Positions 26,180-34,566 are shown, counted from the first letter of the stretch. The stretch: 64,000 bases of DNA from Halobellus sp. Atlit-31R (GCA_003665935.1 QPLR01000004.1:248001-312000); one strand, 5' to 3'. A program made the numbers and translations. Notes: generated by a model not told the origin, from the sequence alone.

Positions 26180-27298
26180 TCAACGCCGTCGGGACCTCTG
26201 TGTAGTATCACCATTGAGATGGTCAATGCGCACGCGACTGTTCCCGAGCAACGCTCTTCCGGTGAGATACGTCAGGAGGACAACTAGAAAGTCGACAGCT
26301 ACGAGCGGTAGCCACGGGTGGACGTCGAACAGCGCGTCCATCACCGGCTCCGGGAACAGTGCCGGGTACCAGTAGATGTCTGCGTCCCACTGGTACTCCC
26401 CGGGTCGGGCGGGAGCAGCGAGGGCTGCTGTCGCGTTCACCGACTCGCCGCCGTCGAGTCGGGCGGTCGAAACGGATGGACGGACCGCAGGGGGCGCATC
26501 GACGCGCACCTCCATCGGAACGACGCCCCCGTTGTGGAGCGTGAACGACCCCTGTTTCGTTTCGCCGGGGTCGACAGCCCTCGGATCGCTCGGATCGGCG
26601 ACGAGGCCGAACGTCTGCGTGCCGCTCGCGGCGACGGCGCTGACCGTCGGGCCGGTGACGACGACCACCGCGACCCCGAGCGCGACCCACCGCGGGTCGA
26701 TGCCACGGCGGAAACGAGCCGAGCGGCCGCGGTTGCGATCGCGGCCGCGCCCCTCGCCGTCGCCGCCCGACAGCAGAATGGCGACCACGCCGGCGATCGC
26801 GAGGCCGCGAAGCAGAGTCTGGCCGTCGCCGAGCGGCAACCCGGTCGCGTCGACGACTCGATCGCGCGCGTGATCGACCGTTTCGCGGATCGTCGTCACA
26901 GCCGTCCCCAAGTCCGGCAGGACGACGATCCCGCCGTTGACCTGGAGCGCCTCGGCGACGATCCGGTCGTCGGTGACCGGCGGTTCGACGTTGTCCTGGT
27001 CGGTGAAGGGGTTCGCGTCGCCACGAGTGACGTACCCGCCCCCGCGCGTGTCGACGACCCGGTGAGTGACGAGTCCCCCGCCGTGTAGCTCCCGGGCGTC
27101 GTAGACGACGACGTCCCCGCGCTCCGGCGGTCCGGTCACCACGGCCGGAACCGCGACGAACCCGTCACCGGGCGACAGCACCGGCTCCATACTGTCGGTC
27201 TCGACGAATCCGACGACGATCGGCTGGCCGAGCGCGCCGCCAGCGAGGACGGCGGCAAGGAGAGCGACCACGGTGAGTGTGCCGGCAGTTCGGAGCAC
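26180..27298 (-). CDS. Signal peptidase I (S26B) with C-terminal extracellular domain
   Basis: A 372-residue membrane protease. After an N-terminal membrane helix come the catalytic Ser36 in ETDSMEPVL, His79 in VTHRVV and the GDANPFTDQD acidic motif near residues 93-102. This is the Ser/His/Asp arrangement of archaeal and ER-type signal peptidases. Haloarchaeal Sec11 proteins are usually near 200-300 residues; here a second helix (about 165-180), an unrelated helix near 205-225 and a beta-sandwich-like domain (about 230-330) are followed by a last helix. It starts 52 bases after the stop of the DUF1102-like secreted protein on the same strand, suggesting a dedicated processing enzyme, as SipW is for TasA. 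Confidence 0.85.
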   Translation of the reverse strand: MLRTAGTLTVVALLAAVLAGGALGQPIVVGFVETDSMEPVLSPGDGFVAVPAVVTGPPERGDVVVYDARELHGGGLVTHRVVDTRGGGYVTRGDANPFTDQDNVEPPVTDDRIVAEALQVNGGIVVLPDLGTAVTTIRETVDHARDRVVDATGLPLGDGQTLLRGLAIAGVVAILLSGGDGEGRGRDRNRGRSARFRRGIDPRWVALGVAVVVVTGPTVSAVAASGTQTFGLVADPSDPRAVDPGETKQGSFTLHNGGVVPMEVRVDAPPAVRPSVSTARLDGGESVNATAALAAPARPGEYQWDADIYWYPALFPEPVMDALFDVHPWLPLVAVDFLVVLLTYLTGRALLGNSRVRIDHLNGDTTQRSRRR

Positions 27299-27349
27299 GG
27301 GAACGATGTGGAAGGGGCGAGGGAGCGAGTAGGGAACTAAACGAATGCC

Positions 27350-28048
27350 CTACGCAGTACCGTTCGTGTCGTCGTCGGCGATGATGGTGAAGTTGTCGTC
27401 GCTCCCGAAGACGTCTCCCGTCGAGGTCTGACCGCGGAGGTCGAACACGACGCCGACGTCAAGCTCGGAGACGCCTGGATCGTCTCCGCTGTCGTCCAGA
27501 GCGTTTCCATTATCATCCACTGCCTCCTCGTCGAAGGGGAGGAGCGTCACAGCGTTACTCCGACCCTCGATGCTGTTACCACCCGCACCGAGGTTGACTT
27601 GGTCAAGGGTTGGCTCGCCGTCGTTCGGGTAGCTCTCACCGTCCGCCCTCGTCCCGTACCAGCTGACGTCTTCGAGGCTGTCCTCAATGTAGACGTGCAG
27701 GGGCTCAGTGCCGTCGTTCTGGATACGGAACACCCGGTCGAACGAGCTGATCGCGTCAGGATTCAGGCCTTCCGCTTCGTCGTTTCCGACAGTGTTACTA
27801 TCATTGAACTTGTCGTAGTCACCGTCCCGACCGAAGTTGAGCGAGAGCTCGTTCCCGCTCGTTTCGACCGCGAAGCTGTTCTCGCTCGTGTCGTAGCCGT
27901 TGATCTCGAGGTATGCCTTCTCGTCGCCGACGATCGTACCGTTGATCTTACGCTGTGCCTGCACGCTGGAGAGCGCGCCTGTGCCAACCGTCGCCGCGCC
28001 GCCTGCGGCGAGCGATGCCATCCCGATGAGCAGTTTGCGTCGTTGCAT
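27350..28048 (-). CDS. Secreted DUF1102/TasA-like surface protein
   Basis: A 232-residue acidic secreted protein. The N-terminal signal is RRKLLIGMASLAAGGAATVG with cleavage probably after the following ALSSVQAQ. Next come short beta strands in the layout seen in DUF1102 and camelysin/TasA proteins, including FDRVFRIQNDGTEPLHVYI, the strand-turn-strand stretch typical of that fold. Asp and Asn are very frequent in the C-terminal half. ATG 28048 starts the signal peptide. It is the first gene of a two-gene unit with the signal peptidase. The likely role is a pilus- or fibre-forming matrix subunit, inferred from the family and the linked peptidase. Confidence 0.72.
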   Translation of the reverse strand: MQRRKLLIGMASLAAGGAATVGTGALSSVQAQRKINGTIVGDEKAYLEINGYDTSENSFAVETSGNELSLNFGRDGDYDKFNDSNTVGNDEAEGLNPDAISSFDRVFRIQNDGTEPLHVYIEDSLEDVSWYGTRADGESYPNDGEPTLDQVNLGAGGNSIEGRSNAVTLLPFDEEAVDDNGNALDDSGDDPGVSELDVGVVFDLRGQTSTGDVFGSDDNFTIIADDDTNGTA

Positions 28049-28108
28049 AGCTCTGGTCCACGCCCGCCGTCTCGACGAGCGCTTACCAACAACACCGGGC
28101 GGAAGGAT

Positions 28109-28120
28109 TGTTGTTATATA
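28109..28120 (-). promoter_or_regulatory. TATA-like element upstream of the DUF1102-like gene
   Basis: Read on the minus strand this is TATATAACAACA, centred about 66 bases before ATG 28048. It is the only strong AT-rich box in the intergenic region. It implies a leader of roughly 40 bases if used. Confidence 0.35.
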
Positions 28121-28431
28121 GCTGTCCGCCTCGTCCCAGTCACGACGTGGCGTCGACGCAGCCGTCGGGTTGCCGGCGACGCAACGACTTCGTGGCGCAC
28201 CGAAGATGAGGTATTGGGAACTATCGGACGGCCGATATCGCGGTAGACCCGCTGCTAGCACGGTGTTAACCATATCAACTGTGTAATAGTTCGTTTAGAC
28301 GCGTTGTGGAGCCAATGCTAGACAATCGTTAAGCACACCGGCACGGCGTCTTCGCGGATCGCAAATGGTGATTGTATTTGAAAATGTAGTAATTACTTAT
28401 TAGCTCCCCGAAAGTGTGCACTTACTAACCA

Positions 28432-29103
28432 ATGGGCGAGGGACGGAGCACAACGAGGGGCCGTTCGGCCACCGCATACGAGGGCGAGGACGGCGTCGAC
28501 GACGAGGATCAACCGGGGACCACGGGCCGGGACGAACTGTTCGAGGTACTGAGCAACAACCGCCGGCGGTACGTACTGCACTACCTGAAACAGCGCGACG
28601 GCGAGCGAGTCGACCTCTCTGAGTTGTCGACGCTCGTCACAGCGTGGGAAGAGCGACTCGCACCCGAGGAGATCAACTACGCCGACCGCAAGAGCGTTCA
28701 CACGGCGCTCGCGCAGTTTCACCTGCCGAAAATGAACGACGCGGGCGTCGTCGACTTCCACGCACAGCGAAACGTCGTCGAGCTGACCGAGGAGGGCGAC
28801 GACCTCACAGTCTTACTAGAGACTGTCGAAGGCAAGGAGGTCCCGTGGAGCACCTACTTCACCTCCGTCTCACTCGCGGCCACGACGATCGTCGTCGGCG
28901 CGCAGGCCGGCCTGCCGCTCGTAGCGAGGGTGGCGGGGGCCGACCTCGCGACGTTCGTCACCATCGTCTTCCTCCTCTCTTCGCTTACGTTCCTCTACGA
29001 CTCACGATATCGGATGCGCATCGGTCGCGACGGACCCCCACCGGGGCCTGCACACGGAAGTGGGAACGATCACGACCGTCCTCACGTGAACTGGAGGCGC
29101 TGA
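28432..29103 (+). CDS. DUF7344-type winged-helix protein with two membrane helices
   Basis: A 223-residue protein. Residues about 35-140 form the DUF7344 winged helix, recognised from DELFEVLSNNRRRYVLHYLK and the KMNDAGVVDF wing region. Two hydrophobic segments at about 143-160 and 170-190 anchor it in the membrane, so DNA binding would occur at the membrane face. It begins with an unusual Gly/Arg/Glu-rich tail of about 30 residues. It is divergent from the secreted protein/signal peptidase unit and lies directly before another secreted protein, so it is the natural candidate regulator of this locus. Confidence 0.8.
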   Translation: MGEGRSTTRGRSATAYEGEDGVDDEDQPGTTGRDELFEVLSNNRRRYVLHYLKQRDGERVDLSELSTLVTAWEERLAPEEINYADRKSVHTALAQFHLPKMNDAGVVDFHAQRNVVELTEEGDDLTVLLETVEGKEVPWSTYFTSVSLAATTIVVGAQAGLPLVARVAGADLATFVTIVFLLSSLTFLYDSRYRMRIGRDGPPPGPAHGSGNDHDRPHVNWRR

Positions 29104-29107
29104 ACGG

Positions 29108-29572
29108 ATGCGGAGGTTCTTGCTCGTGCTCGTTCTCACACTCGCATTGGCAAGCGCCGCCGTCGGAACCTCAGGACTGAGTTCTGTCGCTGCTGACCGA
29201 ACAGTCGATGGACGCGTCGCAGCCCCCGCTGAGGCATTCCTCGGCGTTGAGCTGACGGTTGAGCGTCCGGCTGCGAATACGTCGGTCGCCAGAGCTAACA
29301 CTCGCACTACTAGCGGGTCGAAGAGTGACTCTGAGGCCGTTGTTCTCCGGCTCACCATGGAGAACGACGTCCCCGGTAGACCGACACTCGATGTGAGAGT
29401 AACTGTTGGTGACGAACTACATCGAGCGCTCATCCCGGCGGCCGAGTCGGACGACGACCGACGGTTCGTTCTTCAGACGACGTGTGATGCGCACCTCCAC
29501 GTGATGGCGGTTGGCCCCGATGTCCGCATCGCGTTCGATCGGTCGATTCCGTGTCCATCGACCTCGCCGTAG
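29108..29572 (+). CDS. Short secreted protein with DUF1102-like N-terminus
   Basis: A 154-residue protein with a clear signal peptide (RRFLLVLVLTLALASAAVG). The sequence after it, LSSVAADRTVDGRVAAPAEAFLGVE, lines up with LSSVQAQRKINGTIVGDEKAYLEI in the product of 27350-28048: the same LSSV-x-A-x-R spacing followed by Gly and a [FY]L pair. The remainder is a predicted beta-sandwich with two late cysteines. It starts 4 bases after the stop of the regulator gene, so the two are co-translated. It may be a minor or capping subunit of the same surface structure; this is inference. Confidence 0.7.
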   Translation: MRRFLLVLVLTLALASAAVGTSGLSSVAADRTVDGRVAAPAEAFLGVELTVERPAANTSVARANTRTTSGSKSDSEAVVLRLTMENDVPGRPTLDVRVTVGDELHRALIPAAESDDDRRFVLQTTCDAHLHVMAVGPDVRIAFDRSIPCPSTSP

Positions 29573-29996
29573 CCACGTCGGTTTGTTTCACGATGGCGGA
29601 ATGCTGTCACGGCTACAGCGCGTCGTCGCCGAGCGCGTGCGCCGTCTCGCTGACGAGCCACGTCAGCGCGTACCGCTGCAGCTCGTCGCTCTCAGCGATG
29701 CCGGTACGGGACGACCTCGGAGCTCGTCGGCGAGGGCTGCCGGATCCGCCGATCTGAGCGGCCTGATCGGGAGGTTCGTGATGTGCGGTGAATGCGAGTG
29801 GCTGAAATCGGTGGCTCAGCCGACACAGTCGGCTACTGATACCTTCGAATGCCGCGACTCCAGGGTCTCGAATGTCCTGAGACCGACAGTACGAGAACCG
29901 GAGCTACCAGGAGGCGTCCGGGCTCGGCCTTTAGAGAGTGATTACGAGCTGGTAGGAGAGTCATTACAAAGCGGTAAACTGCAGCATGTCGGTGTA
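29573..29996. other. Gene-free interval with a possible minus-strand gene remnant
   Basis: No complete gene is visible. On the minus strand, from about 29700 down to a stop at 29613-29615, the translation reads DELQRYALTWLVSETAHALG, which has the composition of a real helical C-terminus. There is no start or N-terminal domain behind it. The part next to the following gene (29960-29996) is AT-rich and probably holds its promoter. Confidence 0.35.
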
Positions 29997-31208
29997 ATGG
30001 CTGACCGGTCGCGACGCGTGCGAGCGTTTCTCGACGAGCAGTTTCTCGTTCTCGTAATCGTGCTCGTGTCACTCGCCGCAGTCGGCGGCTGGCTCACCTA
30101 CACGACGCACGTCGATCCGGGGACGACCACCGAGGAGCGCCCGGGGGCCTCCTGGCGAACGGCCGCGTGGTTCAATCACTCTGCGACCGTTACTGCGGAC
30201 AATCCGGTGTATCCCGTCGGCGCGACGCTCCGCGAGCGGCCGGTGTACTTCACCGAGATCACGCCGAATCTCACCGGCGAGTACGCCTTCACCTACGACG
30301 CCAGCGATAGCGGGGAACTCGACGGGACCGTGTCCCTGGAACTGGTCCTCCGGGGCGTCGAGGATGATCGAGAGACGACAACCGTCGTCTGGCAGACGAC
30401 GCGGCAGTTGCGTCGGAGTTCGATCGGATCGCTCGCACCCGGTGACACCGTTCGCGTGCCGTTTACCGTGAACGTGAACCGGACGTCGAACCGATTGGGA
30501 ACCATCTCCGAGCAACTCGGGAACCCGCCCGGCCAACCGCAGATGCTCGTCCGGTCGACGGTCGAGTTCCGGGGGTCGGTGAACGGTGAGGAGGTCGCGT
30601 CCGTCCAGAGTCACACACTCCCGATCAGCCTGCAGGGCGGCACGTATCAGCCCGCCAGCCCGGGACGGATGGCCGATCAGACCGACTCGACGCGGACCGT
30701 CACAGTCGAGCAGACGTACGGGCCGCTACGGAGCGTCGGCGCTCCGGTCATCCTTGTCGGCGCGCTACTCTCGCTCGCCGGACTCGGAGTGCTCGAGCGG
30801 CGAGATCGTCTCGGGCTCTCGCCCGCGGAACGGAAGCGGGTCGCCTACGAGGACGACAGAGCGGACTTCGACGAGTGGGTTTCGACCATTCGGTTGCCCA
30901 ACGACGCGTTCGAACTCCCGCGGGCAGAGGCGACGTCGCTGAGTGCGCTGGTCGACTTCGCGATCGACACCGACAACGGCGTGGTCAAGGCCCCCGGCGA
31001 GGAGGCCTACTACGTCGTCCACGGCGACTACCTCTACACGTATCGTCCACCGGCCGAAGAGGCACTCGGCTATTCGAGCCGGGAAGGTGGCCGTCGAGAA
31101 ACGCCCGAAGGGATCGACGGTCCGACCGGTGCTGTCCCGGTCGACGGCGACCCGGTGACAGACGGAACGGGCGGCGGCGACGTCGGCGGAGCTACCGACG
31201 ACGAGTGA
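29997..31208 (+). CDS. DUF5305 family membrane protein
   Basis: A 403-residue protein of the DUF5305 family. A membrane helix occupies about residues 15-37. It is followed by an extracytoplasmic beta-rich domain (about 60-225) containing TAAWFNHSATVTADNPVYP, the family-typical stretch. A second helix at about 250-270 leads into a cytoplasmic tail of 130 acidic residues ending in Gly/Thr repeats. In haloarchaea this family is usually found beside S26 signal peptidases and DUF1102-like proteins, as here. ATG 29997 gives the helix the normal position; the long in-frame extension upstream is not protein-like. It probably assists assembly or anchoring of the secreted proteins. Confidence 0.8.
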   Translation: MADRSRRVRAFLDEQFLVLVIVLVSLAAVGGWLTYTTHVDPGTTTEERPGASWRTAAWFNHSATVTADNPVYPVGATLRERPVYFTEITPNLTGEYAFTYDASDSGELDGTVSLELVLRGVEDDRETTTVVWQTTRQLRRSSIGSLAPGDTVRVPFTVNVNRTSNRLGTISEQLGNPPGQPQMLVRSTVEFRGSVNGEEVASVQSHTLPISLQGGTYQPASPGRMADQTDSTRTVTVEQTYGPLRSVGAPVILVGALLSLAGLGVLERRDRLGLSPAERKRVAYEDDRADFDEWVSTIRLPNDAFELPRAEATSLSALVDFAIDTDNGVVKAPGEEAYYVVHGDYLYTYRPPAEEALGYSSREGGRRETPEGIDGPTGAVPVDGDPVTDGTGGGDVGGATDDE

Positions 31209-31234
31209 ATCGGAGCCGCCGAAGGCGATATAAT

Positions 31235-31240
31235 AAAAAA
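31235..31240 (-). terminator. T-run terminator after the Hsp20 gene
   Basis: On the minus strand a GC-rich stretch is followed by six Ts and then TATTATA, about 70 bases past the Hsp20 stop. Oligo-T tracts of this kind end archaeal transcripts. Confidence 0.4.
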
Positions 31241-31309
31241 CCGCGGCGGTCGCGAGCCGAGCGACCTACTTCGGCGAAGGCGAATACCTCGCGCTCGGAC
31301 GGCCGAGCG

Positions 31310-31798
31310 CTACGTCCGGATGTCGATGTTTCGAAACCGCTCGCTGGCCGCCTTCGGGATCTTGATCTTGCAGACACCGTCCTCGAACAGCGCGTCGACC
31401 TGTTCGAGATCGACGTCGGTCGGAAGCTGGATGGTCCGTTCGACCTGCACGGTCCGTTCGTGCATCAGCACGCGTCGTCCGTCCTCGACGTCCGAGGGGC
31501 GGGTGGCCTTCACGTGGATCGTTCGGGCGTCGCCCTCGAGTTGGATCTCTTCGGGTTTGAACCCCGGGAGGTCGATGAACACCCAGATCTCGTCGTTGTT
31601 CTCGATGAGGTCGACCGCCGGACGCGGGACCAGCGGCGGGCCGGCAAGCTGCCCTGCCTGCGCGGCTTGGGCCGTCGCGACCGGCTGACCCGGCTGTTGC
31701 TCGACTGTCTGGAACGGAGTCTGTGTCGGTACCTGCGTCGCCGGCCAGCCGGCCGGCTGTGTGTACGGTGGCTGCTGTCGGTTCGGTTCTGATGACAT
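31310..31798 (-). CDS. Hsp20/alpha-crystallin chaperone with Q/P-rich N-terminal tail
   Basis: A 162-residue small heat-shock protein. The alpha-crystallin domain (about residues 62-150) includes IWVFIDLPGFKPEEIQLEGD and VERTIQLPTDVDLEQVDALF. The C-terminal NIDIRT supplies the IxI motif used for oligomer assembly. The first 60 residues are rich in Gln, Pro, Thr and Ala and carry PPYTQPAGW, very similar to QPYTQPVGQ at the start of the Q-rich protein encoded 83 bases upstream on the same strand. The shared tail suggests the two proteins co-assemble, or that the chaperone is dedicated to that partner. Confidence 0.88.
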   Translation of the reverse strand: MSSEPNRQQPPYTQPAGWPATQVPTQTPFQTVEQQPGQPVATAQAAQAGQLAGPPLVPRPAVDLIENNDEIWVFIDLPGFKPEEIQLEGDARTIHVKATRPSDVEDGRRVLMHERTVQVERTIQLPTDVDLEQVDALFEDGVCKIKIPKAASERFRNIDIRT

Positions 31799-31881
31799 AG
31801 TCAGTTGGACTGCGTGGGGTCGCGTGGGAGGGGCGCGCCGGGGGTGGCTCCGGGGCCCGGGGACCGTCTGCGGCCGGTCAG

Positions 31882-33006
31882 TTACTGCGAGGTGTGCGAT
31901 TCGAGCCGGGGAATGCTCTGCTCGATCGTTCCGCTCGCCTGCTGTGCGCGGTTGAGGACCTCCTGGACCTCAGGGTCGTTCGAGTACTGCTGGAGCTCTT
32001 GAGTCGCGCCTTGGATGATCTCCTGCAGCTCGCGGACGCTTCTGGTCGCGAACGGCGACTGTCGGAGCATCAGCTCCTTGCTCACGTTCGCCTGGTCGTG
32101 AATGTCCGCACAGGCGCGTGCCGCTCGGGCGTTCCCGCGCTGAGAGAGCTGCCCCTCGGCCCACTTGAGGCTGTTCGAGAGCTGATCGAGCTCTCGAACG
32201 GCGGCTCTGATCTCCTGTGGAACAGCCTGCTCGTACTGGCGGACCGAGAGCGCGAGCTGCCCGGCGCTGGCGGGCTGCCACTGGGTCTGCTGTTGGCCCT
32301 GCTGGCCGCTCTGGGCCGGCGTCTCCTGCGACTGCGTGAGGGGGATCTCGGAGAGCTGTGTCTGCATCGACGGCTGCGACGCCGCGGGTGCCTGCACGCC
32401 TGCCGACTGGGGCTGCGGCTGGCTCGTCTGCAGTTGGCTCGTCTGCGGCTGGCTCGTCTGCGGCTGCCCCGTGACCGGCTGTGCGTACGGCTGCTGTGAA
32501 GCCGGCTGTTGTGCAGTCAGCTGCGGTGCGGACGGCTGCTGGGCCGATCCGATCTGTTGACTTGTCACCTGCCCGCCCGGCTGGAACTGCTGCTGCGGAA
32601 CCGGCTGCGACGACATCGGCTGCTGCGTGGATGGCTGCTGCGGCGACATCGGCTGCTGCGTGGGCGCCTGCTGCGGTGACAGTTGCTGTGCGGACGGCTG
32701 CTGCGCAGCGAGCTGCTGGGGCTGCGCCTGCACCTGCTGCCCCCCGATCTGCTGCGGCTGTGGGCCGAACTGCTGTGGCTGCTGGGCGATCTGCTGCGGC
32801 TGCGCACCGAACTGTTGCGGCTGCCCACTGACCTGTTGCGGCTGCGCGCTGATCTGCTGCGGTTGCGCGCCGAACTGTTGTGGCACCTGCTGGGCCTGCT
32901 GGCCGCTCACAGGCTGGAACTGTGTCTGAGGCTGCTGGAACTGCGTCTGTGGTTGCTGGAACTGCTGTCCGACTGGCTGCGTGTACGGTTGGCTCTGGTC
33001 TACCAT
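31882..33006 (-). CDS. Glutamine-rich, prion-like low-complexity protein
   Basis: A 374-residue protein in two parts. Residues 4-219 contain no Asp, Glu, Lys, Arg or His at all and consist largely of Gln with Pro, Ser, Ala, Thr and scattered Phe. Short repeats such as QPQQFGAQPQQI and QPQTS recur. Residues about 245-374 form a helical domain with normal charge (QYEQAVPQEIRAAVRELDQL, then TRSVRELQEIIQGATQELQQ), probably a coiled coil or four-helix bundle. ATG 33006 starts with QPYTQPVG, shared with Hsp20 downstream. No signal peptide is present. The uncharged tract is extraordinary in a halophile. The function is unknown; a condensate- or fibre-forming scaffold is a reasonable guess. Confidence 0.8.
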   Translation of the reverse strand: MVDQSQPYTQPVGQQFQQPQTQFQQPQTQFQPVSGQQAQQVPQQFGAQPQQISAQPQQVSGQPQQFGAQPQQIAQQPQQFGPQPQQIGGQQVQAQPQQLAAQQPSAQQLSPQQAPTQQPMSPQQPSTQQPMSSQPVPQQQFQPGGQVTSQQIGSAQQPSAPQLTAQQPASQQPYAQPVTGQPQTSQPQTSQLQTSQPQPQSAGVQAPAASQPSMQTQLSEIPLTQSQETPAQSGQQGQQQTQWQPASAGQLALSVRQYEQAVPQEIRAAVRELDQLSNSLKWAEGQLSQRGNARAARACADIHDQANVSKELMLRQSPFATRSVRELQEIIQGATQELQQYSNDPEVQEVLNRAQQASGTIEQSIPRLESHTSQ

Positions 33007-33267
33007 TGTCGTATTCGAGGTCCCCTCACTCGCTTCTGAGGGCAATTAGCCCTACACGCGGGGTCAGTATTGTAATGCAGATTGTAGCCATCGTTCCGCT
33101 CGACGTACTGAGAACGCCGAAAAGAGGCGTCTCATCCGCTGCGTGAAAGCCACTCTTACTCGACACAGGCGTGAGATCGTAACCCAAATAATAGGTTGCG
33201 GTTACCGCGGTCGGAGTCGACCGTGCTACGCCGGTGCCGTGTCGCGTCCTGAGTCGTGTCGCGATGC

Positions 33268-34566
33268 TTACCGCAGCCGGGACACGACGACAGCACCGCC
33301 GAGCAGCGTGGCGACGACGACGGTGACCCCGACGGTCGGCAAGCGCCCGGGAGACGCCGGCGCATCGGGAGTCGACGTCCGGGTCGCGGTCGCTGTCGCT
33401 GTCGAGTCCGCCGACTCGGATGCAGCGTCGGACACCGCATCCGCATCGGTCGCCGGCGTCGGCGTCTTCGTCGGCGAGGCGTCGGTTACGGTGACCGTAC
33501 GCGAGAGAGTGTCGTTGCCGACAGCGACGGTGACGTTCAGCAGGCCCGTCGTCGATTCAGTGCTTCGGTACTGCAGCTGGACTGTGGTCGAGTTGGTCGG
33601 TCCGACTTCGACCGGCTGTTGGTCGATCCGGTGGCCGTCGACCGAGAGATTCACCGCTGTGGGCTCTGCGACGTCACCGTCGTTGCCGACGTCCACGGTC
33701 ACGTTCAGTTGATCGCCAGGCCGGATCGAGTCAGCGGTCTGGACCGCCTGGACGCCGTAGTCGCTCTGTGGTTCTGCGATGTTGAGAGTCGCGGTGACGA
33801 CGTCGTCGGAAGTGTTCGCCGAGATGGTCCAGTTGCCGCCGGCGTCGATCGGGGTGTCGTACGTCAGCGTTACCGTCGTCTCGTCCTCTTCGGGGAGGTC
33901 GATGATCGTGTCGTTCACCGTCCGCCCGTCGAGCGCGAACCAGACCAGTTTCTCGCCGTGCGCCCGTCCGGTGTTCTCGACCGTGATGTTCGTTCGCAGG
34001 CGCTCGCCGGCCGTGATCGGCTCCGCGACGTCCATCTCGACGATCTCGAAGTCGGGGTGGCCAGCGTCGCCGGAACTGACCGTGGCGTCGTCGGAGTCTC
34101 CTCGGTCCCTGGTCTGACTCTGACTGTCGCTCTCGTCGGTCGAGTCGTCGTCACCGTCGTCGCTGTCGCCTGCACCCGGTGGCGCTTCGATCGTGACCGT
34201 CCGCTCGGCTGAGTCGTCCGGTGTGCTCGCCTTGAGCCGCCAGTCTTTCGCGTCGTCGCTCTTGCTCACGTACGAGAGCGTGACGGTCTTCGACTCGCCA
34301 GGGGCCAGCTCCACGTCCGCGTAGTCTTTGTCGAACTGGTCGAGGCTGAACCACACTTCTTTCTGAGCCGTCTCGTTCCCGGAGTTTGTCACGGAGATAC
34401 TGACTTCGATCGTTTCGCCGGCCGTGATCGGAGTGTTCGTCTCGACGTCGGTGATCTCGAAGGTCGCGGTGTCTTCCGCGGCGACCACGGACGCGCTACC
34501 GGCGAAGCCGGTGACAGTCATCACGATCACGAGCAACAGCAACGCCGGTCGTTGTAATTCGACCAT
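33268..34566 (-). CDS. Secreted CARDB-repeat surface protein with C-terminal anchor
   Basis: A 432-residue exported protein. After a signal peptide (ALLLLVIVMTVTGFAGSASV) there are three CARDB-type Ig-like domains, at about residues 28-120, 155-245 and 250-350. Each contains the repeated pattern of [VI]-x-[VI]-x-N-x-G (ISVTNSGNETAQK, ITVENTGRAHGEK, VDVGNDGDVAEP). A Thr/Ala/Ser-rich linker and a final hydrophobic helix followed by Arg form the cell-wall/membrane anchor. ATG 34566 starts the signal peptide. CARDB domains mediate adhesion; the ligand is unknown. Confidence 0.85.
   Translation of the reverse strand: MVELQRPALLLLVIVMTVTGFAGSASVVAAEDTATFEITDVETNTPITAGETIEVSISVTNSGNETAQKEVWFSLDQFDKDYADVELAPGESKTVTLSYVSKSDDAKDWRLKASTPDDSAERTVTIEAPPGAGDSDDGDDDSTDESDSQSQTRDRGDSDDATVSSGDAGHPDFEIVEMDVAEPITAGERLRTNITVENTGRAHGEKLVWFALDGRTVNDTIIDLPEEDETTVTLTYDTPIDAGGNWTISANTSDDVVTATLNIAEPQSDYGVQAVQTADSIRPGDQLNVTVDVGNDGDVAEPTAVNLSVDGHRIDQQPVEVGPTNSTTVQLQYRSTESTTGLLNVTVAVGNDTLSRTVTVTDASPTKTPTPATDADAVSDAASESADSTATATATRTSTPDAPASPGRLPTVGVTVVVATLLGGAVVVSRLR

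Noticed and set aside
28049..28273. N-terminal extension of the DUF1102-like gene
   Set aside because: The extra 75 residues would bury the signal peptide; the intergenic AT-rich promoter region lies inside this extension.
32627..32929. Cys-rich plus-strand reading frame (repeated Cys-Cys-Gly)
   Set aside because: It is the complement of the CAG-rich glutamine repeats of the minus-strand gene; the Cys codons arise from the repeat, and there is no promoter or independent support.
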